Below are positions 7,848-16,900 of a stretch of DNA of 22,711 nucleotides, piece by piece; the stretch's first letter is position 1, and each line of letters starts with the position of its first letter. A model generated the notes under the pieces. The model saw nothing but the letters and a program-made list of their open reading frames with translations. It had not been told where the DNA came from and did not search any database. Position numbers and translations under genes: made by a program. Location of the stretch: assembly GCA_025353435.1 (NCBI GenBank), contig JANXQR010000107.1:1-22711 (forward strand), written 5' to 3'. The stretch is from Acidobacteriota bacterium (GTDB taxonomy: Bacteria > Acidobacteriota > Terriglobia > Terriglobales > Acidobacteriaceae).

Positions 7848-8423
7848 ATGAACCCAGGGGATCAGGCAGGCGAAGTCACGGTATTGCTCCGCGACTGGAC
7901 TGCGGGCAAGCCGGGCGCCATCGATGAACTATTCGAGTTGGTTTATCCGCAGCTGCGGCGGATCGCCGGGGCGCTCTTTCGTGGCGAACGCCAGGAGAAC
8001 GTCCTTCAGCCCACAGGCGTGGTCAATGAGCTGTTCCTCAAACTGATTCGCCAGCGCAGCCTCCGTTTCGAAGATCGCGAGCACTTCTACAGCCTATCAG
8101 CGCGCTTGATGCGCCGCGTCCTGCTCGACCATGCACGCCACCAAGGCCGGCAAAAGCGCGATGCCGGATTGAACATTCCACTTACGGAAGAACTCGCCTG
8201 GATTGGCTCGAGACCGGTGGAAGCCATCGACCTCGATCGAGTCCTGGCAGAATTGGAGGCGCTCGACCCTCGCAAATGCCGCATGGTGGAGTTGCGCTTT
8301 TTTCTCGGATTCACCGCCGACGAAACCGCGGAGTTGTTGAGCCTTTCAAAGGCCACTGTTGACCGTGAGCTGCGATTCGCGCGCGGCTGGCTGCATGAGC
8401 GCCTGGCTCCGGACGCTGTGTGA
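7848..8423 (+). CDS. ECF-type RNA polymerase sigma factor (TIGR02999-like)
   Basis: The 191-aa protein has the layout of the ECF subfamily common in Acidobacteria and Planctomycetes. Region 2 lies at about 25-100, including the typical Y-P-Q-L-R-R (33-38), L-Q-P-T-x-x-V-N-E (53-61) and H-F-Y-x-L-S-A-x-x-M-R-R (79-90) blocks. Region 4 lies at about 130-187 with the helix-turn-helix G-F-T-A-D-E-T-A-E-L-L (154-164) and V-D-R-E-L-R (171-176). It would direct RNA polymerase to a private set of promoters. No anti-sigma gene adjoins it. Instead a kinase gene follows after 57 bases on the same strand, an arrangement seen repeatedly in this phylum, which suggests control by phosphorylation. The ribosome-binding site is poor (GGAGG about 15 nt upstream), but an in-frame stop just upstream excludes a longer start. 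Confidence 0.92.
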   Translation: MNPGDQAGEVTVLLRDWTAGKPGAIDELFELVYPQLRRIAGALFRGERQENVLQPTGVVNELFLKLIRQRSLRFEDREHFYSLSARLMRRVLLDHARHQGRQKRDAGLNIPLTEELAWIGSRPVEAIDLDRVLAELEALDPRKCRMVELRFFLGFTADETAELLSLSKATVDRELRFARGWLHERLAPDAV

Positions 8424-8480
8424 CGCACTGCAGAGTGACGCACTTTACCCCTCTTTCGCGCGATCCTGGAGAGAACTTCG

Positions 8481-10886
8481 ATGCCACACGACGCTGACAA
8501 CTGGGACATGCTGCAGCAACTCTTTCACCTTGCCGAAGAGTCGTCTCCGGAAGACCGCGAGCGAGTGCTTGCGGAACATTGCGGGGATCCTGCGATCGTT
8601 CGACGCGCCATGAGGATCTTCCTCAGCACCAATAATGGCGACGCGCCGGCAGAAGTTCCTGACGCTCAACCGCTCTCCGCGCGCATCGGTCCTTACTCTC
8701 TGCTGCGATTGGTCGGGTCCGGCGGAATCGGGTCAGTCTATCTCGCGGAACGCATCCTCGGCGGGGCACCGCAACGTTCAGCGCTCAAGGTGCTGTCACC
8801 TCACGCGGCGGGCCCCTCCTTCGTTGAGCGCTTTCATCGCGAACAACACATCCTGGGCTCCCTCGACCACCCCAACATCACGCGCATGCTGGACGCCGGC
8901 TTGAGTGAATCGGGCCAGCCCTTCCTGGTCATGGAGTATGTCGAAGGCGAACATCTTGACACCTATTGCGACGCCCGCAAGATGACCGTTCGCGACCGGC
9001 TTCAGCTCTTTCTCCAGGTATGCGGCGCTGTGGCCTATGCGCACAGGAACCTGATTGTTCATCTCGATCTCAAACCATCAAATATCCTGGTGAGCGATCA
9101 GGGGACGGTTAAACTCCTAGACTTTGGAACATCGAAACTGGTGCAGGCAGACAGCCAATTGACTACCACCGTGCTTGCCACTCCTGCGTATGCGAGTCCG
9201 GAACAATTGCGCAACGAGCCGGTGACGACTGCCTGCGATGTCTACTCGCTGGGAACCATTCTTTTCGAACTGCTTTCCGGGCGGCGCACCACGAATTCCG
9301 CGGCCATGGTTTTCGAGCGTGCCCTGAGCGAGCGTGAACCAGAGCCTCTGCCGGAAGCTGTGACTGCGGCTGCGGCGGAGGCTCGCGGGGTTTCGGAGAG
9401 CCGTCTGCGCCAGCTCCTGCTCGGCGATCTCGCCACCATCACAGCCAAGTGCATGCGCGCTCATCCATCCGGGCGATATGTCTCTGTTGACGCGCTTGCG
9501 GAAGATGTCAATCGCTACCTTTCCGGCAGGTCGGTGCTGGCACGTCCGCAAACAGCCCTGTACCGGGTGGGAAAGTTTGTCAGCCGCAATCGAGTCCGTG
9601 TGGCCGCGGGGTTCTTGGTCGCGATCGCGCTTCTCACCAGCGCGGCATATGCGGGGTGGCGGCAAGAACAAGCACGCCGCGCCGGTCAGCGAGCACTACG
9701 CATGCAGACATTCATGTACAGCTTGTTCCGGCTCGCGAATTCGAATTTCACAGGTAAACCAGCTGCTACCGTACCTGAGTTTTTGAAGTTGGGAGTCAGG
9801 CTGTTGCCACAGTACATCAAAGACCCGGCTGACCTGCGCCAGGCACAGATGAGCCTTGCCGAGTCCATGTACGACAATGGCGATCTCGATGGCGCCCAGA
9901 CGGTATTTACGCAGACCATGGCCTCTGCCAAAGCGGCGAACGATCTGCCGTCTGAAGCCGAATCGGAGGCATTTGCCGGAAATATCGCCTACCAGACGGG
10001 ACAGATGGACCAGGCCGCATCGCTTACCGCGCATGCTCTGGAGCTCTCGCGCAGGCCCGGAATGTCTGCCGCCATCAAAGTACGCGCCGCCATGTACTAC
10101 GCTGTGAATCGGGAAAATTCCGGCTTCCGATCCGATGAGAACGTGAAGCTGCTGCAGTATGCGGCGAAGGAAGCTCGCGAGAATCAGCTACCTGCGCACG
10201 AAGCAGCCGACGCGCTCTACAGTCTCGGCAGCGACCTGGAACTGCGCGGGCGTCTTGACGAAGCCGAGCCTTTTTACCAGCAGGCATTGCAAATCTACAA
10301 CCAGGACCCGTCCGAGATATGCGATCAATCGCAGGTGTACGGGGACATGGCTTACCTGCATGAAATGAGAAGCGACATCAAGGGCAGCCTTCCGCTCTAT
10401 CAGCGCTCGCACGATGGCTACATCACGTGCTCCGGGCCTGATAGCCGCGGCGCGCTCACAGCGGGCGACTATCTTGCAGGTTCTCTGATCAAGCTGGGCA
10501 GAGCCCCCGAGGCGTTGAAGCTGCTGGAGCCGGAGCTTCCGCGCTGGAGAAAAATTGCGGGCTCAAGTCCCGACTTGTCCGAAGTGCTTTTCTTCCTCGC
10601 AGAAGCCTACGACGACACGGGCCGATTCGCAGAGGGAGAAAAGGCCGCGCAGGAAATGCTTACGGTACAGGAAGGCAAGATAGCTCCTACCGACCGCCGC
10701 ATTGGCGCTTCGCACATGATGCTCGCCCGCGCTCTGTCGGGCGAGAATCGGATTCGTGAAGCCCTGCCGCACGCGCAGATTGCCGACAAGCTGCTGGCCG
10801 TCAACGCCGTTTCTCCCGGCGCCAAAACTATGAGCACACAAGCCCACCAGCTGCTCGTCGATCTTCAGTCCAAGGCAGCAAACTAG
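8481..10886 (+). CDS. Transmembrane Ser/Thr protein kinase with C-terminal TPR-like domain
   Basis: ATG 8481 has GGAGAG 7 nt upstream; the product is 801 aa. The kinase domain spans about 71-345. The Gly-rich loop is V-G-S-G-G-I-G-S-V (78-86), the ATP lysine K103 in A-L-K-V, and the C-helix glutamate probably E121. The catalytic loop is H194-L-D196-L-K198-P-S-N201, with D214-F-G and S-P-E (239-241). All catalytic residues are present, but the Arg before the catalytic Asp is Leu, so it is a non-RD kinase. A single membrane helix lies at 373-393. The outer 400 residues are helical, with TPR-like A-x-x-L-Y-x-L-G and A-x-x-x-Y-x-x-A-L repeats. The topology puts the kinase inside and the repeats outside, as in PknB-like receptors. 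It is encoded 57 bases after the ECF sigma factor and probably acts on it or with it. Confidence 0.93.
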   Translation: MPHDADNWDMLQQLFHLAEESSPEDRERVLAEHCGDPAIVRRAMRIFLSTNNGDAPAEVPDAQPLSARIGPYSLLRLVGSGGIGSVYLAERILGGAPQRSALKVLSPHAAGPSFVERFHREQHILGSLDHPNITRMLDAGLSESGQPFLVMEYVEGEHLDTYCDARKMTVRDRLQLFLQVCGAVAYAHRNLIVHLDLKPSNILVSDQGTVKLLDFGTSKLVQADSQLTTTVLATPAYASPEQLRNEPVTTACDVYSLGTILFELLSGRRTTNSAAMVFERALSEREPEPLPEAVTAAAAEARGVSESRLRQLLLGDLATITAKCMRAHPSGRYVSVDALAEDVNRYLSGRSVLARPQTALYRVGKFVSRNRVRVAAGFLVAIALLTSAAYAGWRQEQARRAGQRALRMQTFMYSLFRLANSNFTGKPAATVPEFLKLGVRLLPQYIKDPADLRQAQMSLAESMYDNGDLDGAQTVFTQTMASAKAANDLPSEAESEAFAGNIAYQTGQMDQAASLTAHALELSRRPGMSAAIKVRAAMYYAVNRENSGFRSDENVKLLQYAAKEARENQLPAHEAADALYSLGSDLELRGRLDEAEPFYQQALQIYNQDPSEICDQSQVYGDMAYLHEMRSDIKGSLPLYQRSHDGYITCSGPDSRGALTAGDYLAGSLIKLGRAPEALKLLEPELPRWRKIAGSSPDLSEVLFFLAEAYDDTGRFAEGEKAAQEMLTVQEGKIAPTDRRIGASHMMLARALSGENRIREALPHAQIADKLLAVNAVSPGAKTMSTQAHQLLVDLQSKAAN

Positions 10887-11060
10887 CTCGTAGTGGCTGC
10901 TCAGATGTGGCGCAAATCCAACGTGATCGACTTGGATGGCGGGCAGCTCCCGGACTGCCGCCGATGCGTGACGAAGTCCGATCGGGAGAGCGAAAGGAAA
11001 CTGCGTTGGATGCAGTTGCCTGATCTACGCTTTCTCCTCCTGGCAAAGGAGTTCTGCGGA

Positions 11061-11279
11061 TCAAGATTCCTTGATGATCCATTCCTTCACGGCGTTTGGA
11101 TAGAAGAACTGCGAGTCGATGGCATTTTTGACTACCGCTGAAGCCGCATCGTCATTGCCGGCTGCTTTCGCATCGCGGATAGCTTGTTGTTTCTCCCGGT
11201 ATCGCGAACCGTCGAGATCCTTCACCGCGTACATGATAGCTGTCTCGCAGCGCACCAGCTTCTCCTCGACAGCGTTCAC
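11061..11279 (-). CDS. Small ORF, either a coupled second gene or the frameshifted C-terminal part of the ORF at 11276-11797
   Basis: Translation could begin at GTG 11279, with GGAG about 6 nt upstream, and overlaps the TGA of the upstream ORF as GTGA; the product would be 72 aa, charged and helical, with no cysteine pair or signal. The frame is, however, open for eight codons upstream of the GTG and reads Q-A-T-S-E-K-H before it. Joining G-L-S-V-E-D-R-Q from the upstream frame to A-T-S-E-K-H from this one gives a smooth helical protein. A one-base indel around 11286-11300 would explain both ORFs as one gene of about 245 aa. The product was not recognised. Confidence 0.5.
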   Translation of the reverse strand: MNAVEEKLVRCETAIMYAVKDLDGSRYREKQQAIRDAKAAGNDDAASAVVKNAIDSQFFYPNAVKEWIIKES

Positions 11280-11797
11280 GTGCTTCTCCGATGTTGCCTG
11301 TCCTCAACGCTGAGTCCGCCCCACACCAGCACACTCTGCAAGCCGCAGTGAACTGCCAGAAACCGCAGTGCCGCCCGCCGCACGCCTGCATAGTAGTTAT
11401 CCATGTAGACGCTTGGATTCAGGTCTCCCAACTGCATCGCGCGCGCGTCCGCCAGCGTTGCATCGCCTCCAATGCGGATGTCGTCGATGGCCTGGTTCGC
11501 GGCGTCTCCCATGCCGGCCGCAAAACAATCGTGGATGAAGCGGGAGGTCATCTCCGGAAGAGAAATTACCCCGGTGGGATCAAACATTTTGGGAATCAGG
11601 TTCGCCGGCGCCGGGGGCGTAGCCGTCACGAGTTGCCGAAAGAGGGAATAGAGCAGCATTACCGCTGCCGCCTCAAATCCGCTTACCTTATTCTGCTGCA
11701 GATCGACGCTAGAGAATGCCTTTAGTTTCTCGGCCAGGTAGTCCGCGATGGCTTGTTTGCCCGACGCCCGCAAGCCGAAAAGATCGCCTGCGATCAT
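11276..11797 (-). CDS. Unrecognised cytoplasmic protein, possibly truncated by a frameshift
   Basis: ATG 11797 has an in-frame TAA three codons upstream, so no longer start is possible, and its ribosome-binding site is weak. The 173-aa product has no signal peptide. It has a charged N-terminus, a hydrophobic stretch near 43-60, a Pro-rich turn (P-P-A-P-A-N) and a helical region with several aromatic residues (Y-M-D-N-Y-Y). The last dozen residues (E-D-R-Q-H-R-R-S-T) change character, which fits a shift into a wrong frame. The continuation in the next frame is the ORF at 11061-11279. The missing upstream coding sequence and weak start also allow a pseudogene. It lies between the kinase gene (convergent) and the HTH-TPR regulator (same strand, 373 bases away). 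No family was recognised. Confidence 0.5.
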   Translation of the reverse strand: MIAGDLFGLRASGKQAIADYLAEKLKAFSSVDLQQNKVSGFEAAAVMLLYSLFRQLVTATPPAPANLIPKMFDPTGVISLPEMTSRFIHDCFAAGMGDAANQAIDDIRIGGDATLADARAMQLGDLNPSVYMDNYYAGVRRAALRFLAVHCGLQSVLVWGGLSVEDRQHRRST

Positions 11798-12170
11798 CTT
11801 GCGTTAAGCGGACTCTGAAATTCGCGTGTCTCAACGTTTTGAGAGTCATAGTCTAGACACCGCGCCTCTCACGGAAATGCTTCCAAAACTTCTCTCCTCG
11901 GATCGATTACGACAGTTTTGCGGAATTTCACGGTGCATCGAATCTCAAGCTGACGGTCTTCGACCGGCGCACAGCGTGATGCCTGAGCCGGTCGTCCGCT
12001 AGATACTTCGTGCTCACCAGTTTCTCTGCGTGCTCTTTAAGAGCGATACCGCACCAAAGCGGCAGGAAGCCGGTTAACATCTGGATCGATCCTCACCGTA
12101 AGGCATCTGCATGCCCATCCCGTTCGGAGAATGTGAATCAGCTCAGCCGACCGTCGAGCATCGGCGGAAA
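11798..12170. other. 373-base intergenic stretch with an inverted repeat
   Basis: No ORF with start, ribosome-binding site and protein character is present. CGACCGGC (11961-11968) pairs perfectly with GCCGGTCG (11987-11994) across an 18-base loop. There is no T-run, so this is not a standard terminator. The stretch lies downstream of the regulator gene ending at 12171 and upstream of the weak start at 11797, so it should hold a terminator for one and a promoter for the other; neither could be placed. Confidence 0.4.
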
Positions 12171-13736
12171 TCAGTGAAAGTGGGTAGCTATTGCCATACC
12201 CGGATTCTCAGTCCCGGATGAAATATCCGGCTTGGAATTTACGGGGTGCATGGGGAATCGAATCTTTGCCACCAGGGCTTTGTATCGGGAGTCGTCCTTT
12301 AAGGTCAGCAGGTCGGGGTGGGACAAGCAGCTGAGAACCTCGTTTTCATGACGCGCATAGGCCACTTCGAGGAGGTGCAATGCCTCCTGTTTCCGGCCCA
12401 TCAGTACACAGGTCTTGGCCAGTAATGTTCCGGCCAGTTTTCCGGCGACATAATACTCTTTCTGTTTGGCGTACAAGTCCTTAAGCAGTCCCGGCCCGCC
12501 GTCACGCTTGTAGCCCGCCTGAGCGGCGGCGATCACGTCTTTGAGTACCGGATCGTTTGCCACCTCTGCTGCGCTTTTGCCCTCGGACAGAAAGGCTGGA
12601 TAGTCGCCGGACGCGAGGCTGATACGCATCAAATATAGGTGCGGAGAGCGAAATTCCGGCGCCGATCGCTCGACTTCCCTCAGGAGGTCGATAGCCTCCT
12701 TGGTATGTCCAGCGTTGGCCAGCAGCAAACCTTTGTCGGAGAGAGTCGCGTTGGAAGAAGGATCGAGTTCCTGGGCTTTGTTGAGCTGATACAGCGCTTC
12801 CTCATATCGGCTCGGGACAGCGAATGCGTTTGCAAACCAACGCCGAGCCTGCGCATCTTTAGGGTCTAGCTCGATGGCGCGACGGAATTCCTTCTCCGCG
12901 TCATTGAAATCCCAGCTGCCGTACATTTCGGCAAAGGCTAGGGCGCGGTGGGCTTCGGCGAGTGTGTCATCTAGTTGCACAGCCTTCTTTGCAGCAGCGA
13001 TGGCGCGCGGAAATGCTTCGCCCTCAGACATCGTTGAGTATTCTCTGAGCAGATCGTAGGTATCGGCGAGGCCAGCGTAAGCCTGAGCGTAACCCGGATC
13101 GTGGACGATGGCCTGGGTAAAGAGATCCAGGGCGCGGTTCAGGCTGTTCGGAGATCTCTGGTTCCACTCATAGCGACCTTTGAGATAGTAGTCGCGAGCT
13201 ATCATCTTGTCCGATTCTGACACCGCCGCCAAATTCGATGCAAGGTCAGACTGCCTTTTCGCAAAGAGCGCCCGAAATTCCTGAGGCGGAGACGCTCCGA
13301 CAGCAGAAAACGCGGCGATTGCCACAGCCAGTCCAACCCCGGCCAGTCCGATAATTGCGACCGCCATTCGCAGCCGCGGCATCACCGATAATTGGCTTGC
13401 AAGCCTATTGAGAAGCGGCGAAGGAGCGCTCTCCCGGGTCACCGCACACTCCTGTAGAGTCTCGCCCTCCTCTAAAACCGCGGCCGATTCAACGGGTTCG
13501 GGATCTGTCGTGCTTCTCGAGGTCAGCCAATCGTTCAGCTCTGCCGGGAATGCATAGACCGAGGCCTTGGCTCCCCCCGGAACACGATAAACGGGCAGAC
13601 CACGGCTGGCCCCCCAACGCTTGACGGTTCTTTCTGTCTTTCCCAGGTAAGCCGCAATATCCTTCCAGCCCACCAGCCGTGGGGCAGAATTGACCCTGTC
13701 ACTGCTTTCTGTGATACCTGGGTGGGGAAACGACAT
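12171..13736 (-). CDS. HTH - transmembrane - TPR regulator (one-component signal transducer)
   Basis: The 521-aa protein starts at ATG 13736; no strong ribosome-binding site is visible. Residues 20-73 form a small DNA-binding domain: V-G-W-K-D-I-A-A-Y-L-G (22-32), then R-T-V-K-R-W (36-41) and a wing, as in MerR/AlpA-like domains. An acidic linker leads to one membrane helix at 124-146. Residues 185-480 contain TPR repeats, for example Y-A-Q-A-Y-A-G-L-A-D-T-Y and A-E-K-E-F-R-R-A-I-E-L-D-P. This architecture parallels CadC-type regulators with a periplasmic sensor and a cytoplasmic DNA-binding head, and is common in Acidobacteria. It diverges from the giant protein gene at 13916 across 179 bases, so that gene and itself are plausible targets. 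Confidence 0.88.
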   Translation of the reverse strand: MSFPHPGITESSDRVNSAPRLVGWKDIAAYLGKTERTVKRWGASRGLPVYRVPGGAKASVYAFPAELNDWLTSRSTTDPEPVESAAVLEEGETLQECAVTRESAPSPLLNRLASQLSVMPRLRMAVAIIGLAGVGLAVAIAAFSAVGASPPQEFRALFAKRQSDLASNLAAVSESDKMIARDYYLKGRYEWNQRSPNSLNRALDLFTQAIVHDPGYAQAYAGLADTYDLLREYSTMSEGEAFPRAIAAAKKAVQLDDTLAEAHRALAFAEMYGSWDFNDAEKEFRRAIELDPKDAQARRWFANAFAVPSRYEEALYQLNKAQELDPSSNATLSDKGLLLANAGHTKEAIDLLREVERSAPEFRSPHLYLMRISLASGDYPAFLSEGKSAAEVANDPVLKDVIAAAQAGYKRDGGPGLLKDLYAKQKEYYVAGKLAGTLLAKTCVLMGRKQEALHLLEVAYARHENEVLSCLSHPDLLTLKDDSRYKALVAKIRFPMHPVNSKPDISSGTENPGMAIATHFH

Positions 13737-13782
13737 ATATTTTCGGCCTGTTTATCGCGAACGACCCTATTTGTCACTCTTC

Positions 13783-13795
13783 GACACAATGTGTC
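13783..13795. promoter_or_regulatory. Palindrome GACACA-A-TGTGTC, possible operator
   Basis: Two perfect 6-base arms around one base lie in the divergent gap between the HTH-TM-TPR regulator and the giant secreted protein, two bases before the putative -35 of the latter. Position and symmetry suit a binding site for the neighbouring regulator. A 6-base palindrome can occur by chance. Confidence 0.35.
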
Positions 13796-13797
13796 CC

Positions 13798-13826
13798 TTG
13801 GCATTGGGATGATTCAACTGCATGAT
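13798..13826 (+). promoter_or_regulatory. Sigma-70-like promoter for the gene at 13916
   Basis: TTGGCA (13798-13803) and CATGAT (13821-13826) are 17 bases apart, matching the consensus at five and four positions. The leader to ATG 13916 would be about 83 bases. The palindrome at 13783-13795 lies just upstream, where an activator would bind. Confidence 0.4.
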
Positions 13827-13915
13827 AACTCATCGCCGATGTCGCAAGACCGCGGAATCTTCCCGACAAACGATCGCGCTGGGGGCATTCTTATCCCAAC
13901 GGAGACGTCTGTGAA

Positions 13916-16900
13916 ATGCGGTTAACCGGCAACTTCACAGACAGGATGACCTACAAATTGCATATTCCTTTGAATCTACGTGTGATAAGGTCGTTTGCCT
14001 GGATGTTTCTGGCGACGGTGTTGGTTCCGGCGACTGCCCAGACATTGCCGGGGGTGGTTGACCTTCCCATATCAGTCGGAACCGCGGGCTACGGTGTGGT
14101 GGAGGCCGGCGACGGGAACTTCTATGCCATGTCGCTGCGCGGTCTGACACCAAGTTACTGCGCCAGCGACGCGACCATGGTCTGCTCGTATATCTATCAG
14201 ATCACCAAGAGCGGGGTCCTTACCAACTACCATTCTTTCCAGCCGGCTGCTTCAGGGAGCGCGACCCCCACGAACACGGACGGCCTTGAACCGACCGACC
14301 TGATTGTAGGCATCGACGGAAGTCTCTACGGCGCCTGCAGGATAGGCGGTCCGCGCGGCTTCGGAACCATCTTCAAAATTGCGTCGGGCGGCACCCTTAC
14401 CGTGCTGGCCAGCTTCGGCTTGAATGCCGCCGGACTCGCTCTTGATCCCGGATACCAGCCCTTGTCTTTGATTCAGGGTGCCGACGGTAACCTCTACTTT
14501 GTTAACGTCGCAGGCGTTTACTCCATCAACCTCGCCAGTGGAGCGCTGAGTACGGTCGCGACCCTCCCGGTCAGCGGTGCGAACCAGACCGACCCCGATG
14601 GGTACAACGTGTCATCGATCATGCAGGCCAGCGACGGAAACTTCTATCTCACCGTAGAGACGACCCCGGGGATTTACACAGGCGGCGTCGGCGTGAACGC
14701 GGGAGGGATTCTTCAGGTTACCGCCGGCGGCGCCATAAACGTCGTGCACGCCTTCGCCATCGATGGCAGCGAAGGTGTCGATCCATTCAGTCCGCTGGTA
14801 CAAGGTTCTGACGGTTATCTCTATGGCGCGACCAGAGGCTCCAATGCACCCACAGGGAATGGGATGGCCTTCAAGGTCCAGCCTAATGGCAATGGTGCTT
14901 TTACCTCGTTGGGACCCTTACCGGGTCAGGGTTCAGGCTCACCCAGCAACGCTCTCACCGTCGGCAGCGACGGCAATCTGTACGGCACTTCTCCGCTGGG
15001 CGGAGCAACCTCCGCAGCCAACTGTACCCCGTTGGGATGCGGGTTGCTCTTTCAGATGACGCCGGCCGGAGCCTTCACCACGGTCTATGCCTTTAGGGGC
15101 GGTAGCGCCGCTAGCCCTAACCCCACTTTTGCTTCCATCGACGGCGCCTTTCCGGGCTCACCGGTGGTGCAGGGGGACAGCGGGGACTTCATTGGCGGCT
15201 CAATGGGGCTGGCAAACAACAGCCCGGCCTTTTTTGATATCGACGCAGGGCGTGCTGCGCCAGTGAAATTGACTGTTACCCCAGCGATCGCAGCAATAGG
15301 AACGCCAGTCAAGATCACCTGGTCAGTCTCTAATGCATTTTCAGATACGGCTCAGAATTGTGGCGCATTTGTGCAGGGCGGCGGTCTGCCGGGGGGGAGC
15401 GCGTGGTCCGGACGGCAGACAGGCAATCTCGCCAATGGCATTTATAGCGGAAGCAGGACGGTTACGCCGACCCAGCCCGGCACCTACACCCTCGGATTGT
15501 TATGCGGAGGTAATGAAGCCGGGTTTGTGACCCTGACTGTCGCAGCAGGCCTTTCCATCACGACGCCGTCATTCCCAGATGCACAGGTCAACGTAAGCTA
15601 CTTGGGGTCGATCCAGGCAACCGGTGGCGTAGTGCCCTACCACTGGGCCCTTTCTAACATTCCTCCTGGACTGACCGACGCAGGCGACGGATCGCTCCCT
15701 GGCAAGCCCACACAATTCGGCGACTACACCTTGCCCGTCACCCTTACCGACTCGGACACCCCGCCTAAGCAGATCACAGGGACAGTTACTCTGAAGGTCG
15801 TCTCCGGCCTGAAGATTCAGAACAAGTCGCTGGTCAAAGCTACCGCGGGGTCCAACTACAAGCAGCAGCTGGTCGCACTATATGGAATGCCTCCCTACAA
15901 GTGGTCAATTACCGCCGGCACGCTGCCCAACGGCCTGACGCTCGACCCCGCCTCAGGACTGCTTGCGGGCACTCCCACCGTAACGGGTAACTTTCCCATC
16001 ACGGTGCAGGTGCAGGATTCGGAGCCCACACCGGATAAGGTGACCGTCAGCTTCACGCTGAAGGTGGTGCCCAGTATTCAGATCGCCGGAGTCGAGTTCA
16101 CCCAGGCTATCCAGCAGTACCAGAACCTCGACGACCTGCAGGCTACGCTCAGTGCCACCTCAGAGCCGCCGGTCCCGATCGTCTCCGGAAAATGGGCCGC
16201 AATGCGCGTCTACTTCACCAACGTCAAGGACGCAACCGACATCACCTTGACGGCCTCCGGAGCGCTGGTGGGAGTGAAGCCCTTGACGGTGTCACCCAAC
16301 TGCGCCACCGTCGACCAGCGGAACAGGGTCGATCCCTGCCGCTCGATGGACTTTTATTTCTGGGCTCCCTCCGGCTCGTGGACGACAACGCTCACGCTGG
16401 AGGATGGCAACAACAATCAGCTCGAGCAGGAAACGTTCAACATTCTCAGCCGCGATACTTTCGGCATCTTCCTCAAAGGTGTCTCGGTCTGCGGCGTCGT
16501 CAACCAACCCACGTCATGCGGCGATCCCTCGGTCCTTTTGGGCATCATCGATTTCGCTAACAAGGTGCTTCCCACTAGCTCCGTGACAGCCGGCACCACA
16601 ACCAGGAAGGTTCAGAGAAACTTCGCCAGCTATCCAGGCGACACTTGGCTCGACGATGTCGTGTCGGCAATGAACACATATCTCTATACCGGAGCGGATG
16701 CATCAAACGATGCCAGTTCGAACACGAGAACCGACTATGCAGGGATCTACAAGCACGTCTATGGCAATACGGGAATCGGAGGGCTCGGCGGTCACGCGCT
16801 GCTGATCGCCGACTCCGCTACGCGACAGGGTGTGGATGCGACGCAACAGGTGCTGGCACATGAAACGGGCCACACGCTCAACATTCCCCATACCGGCACA

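Noticed and set aside
9117..9671. 184-residue minus-strand frame
   Set aside because: Antisense to the kinase domain and membrane helix of the gene at 8481-10886.
11036..11051. CTCCT/AGGAG stem as terminator between 10886 and 11061
   Set aside because: Only five pairs and no T-run on either strand.
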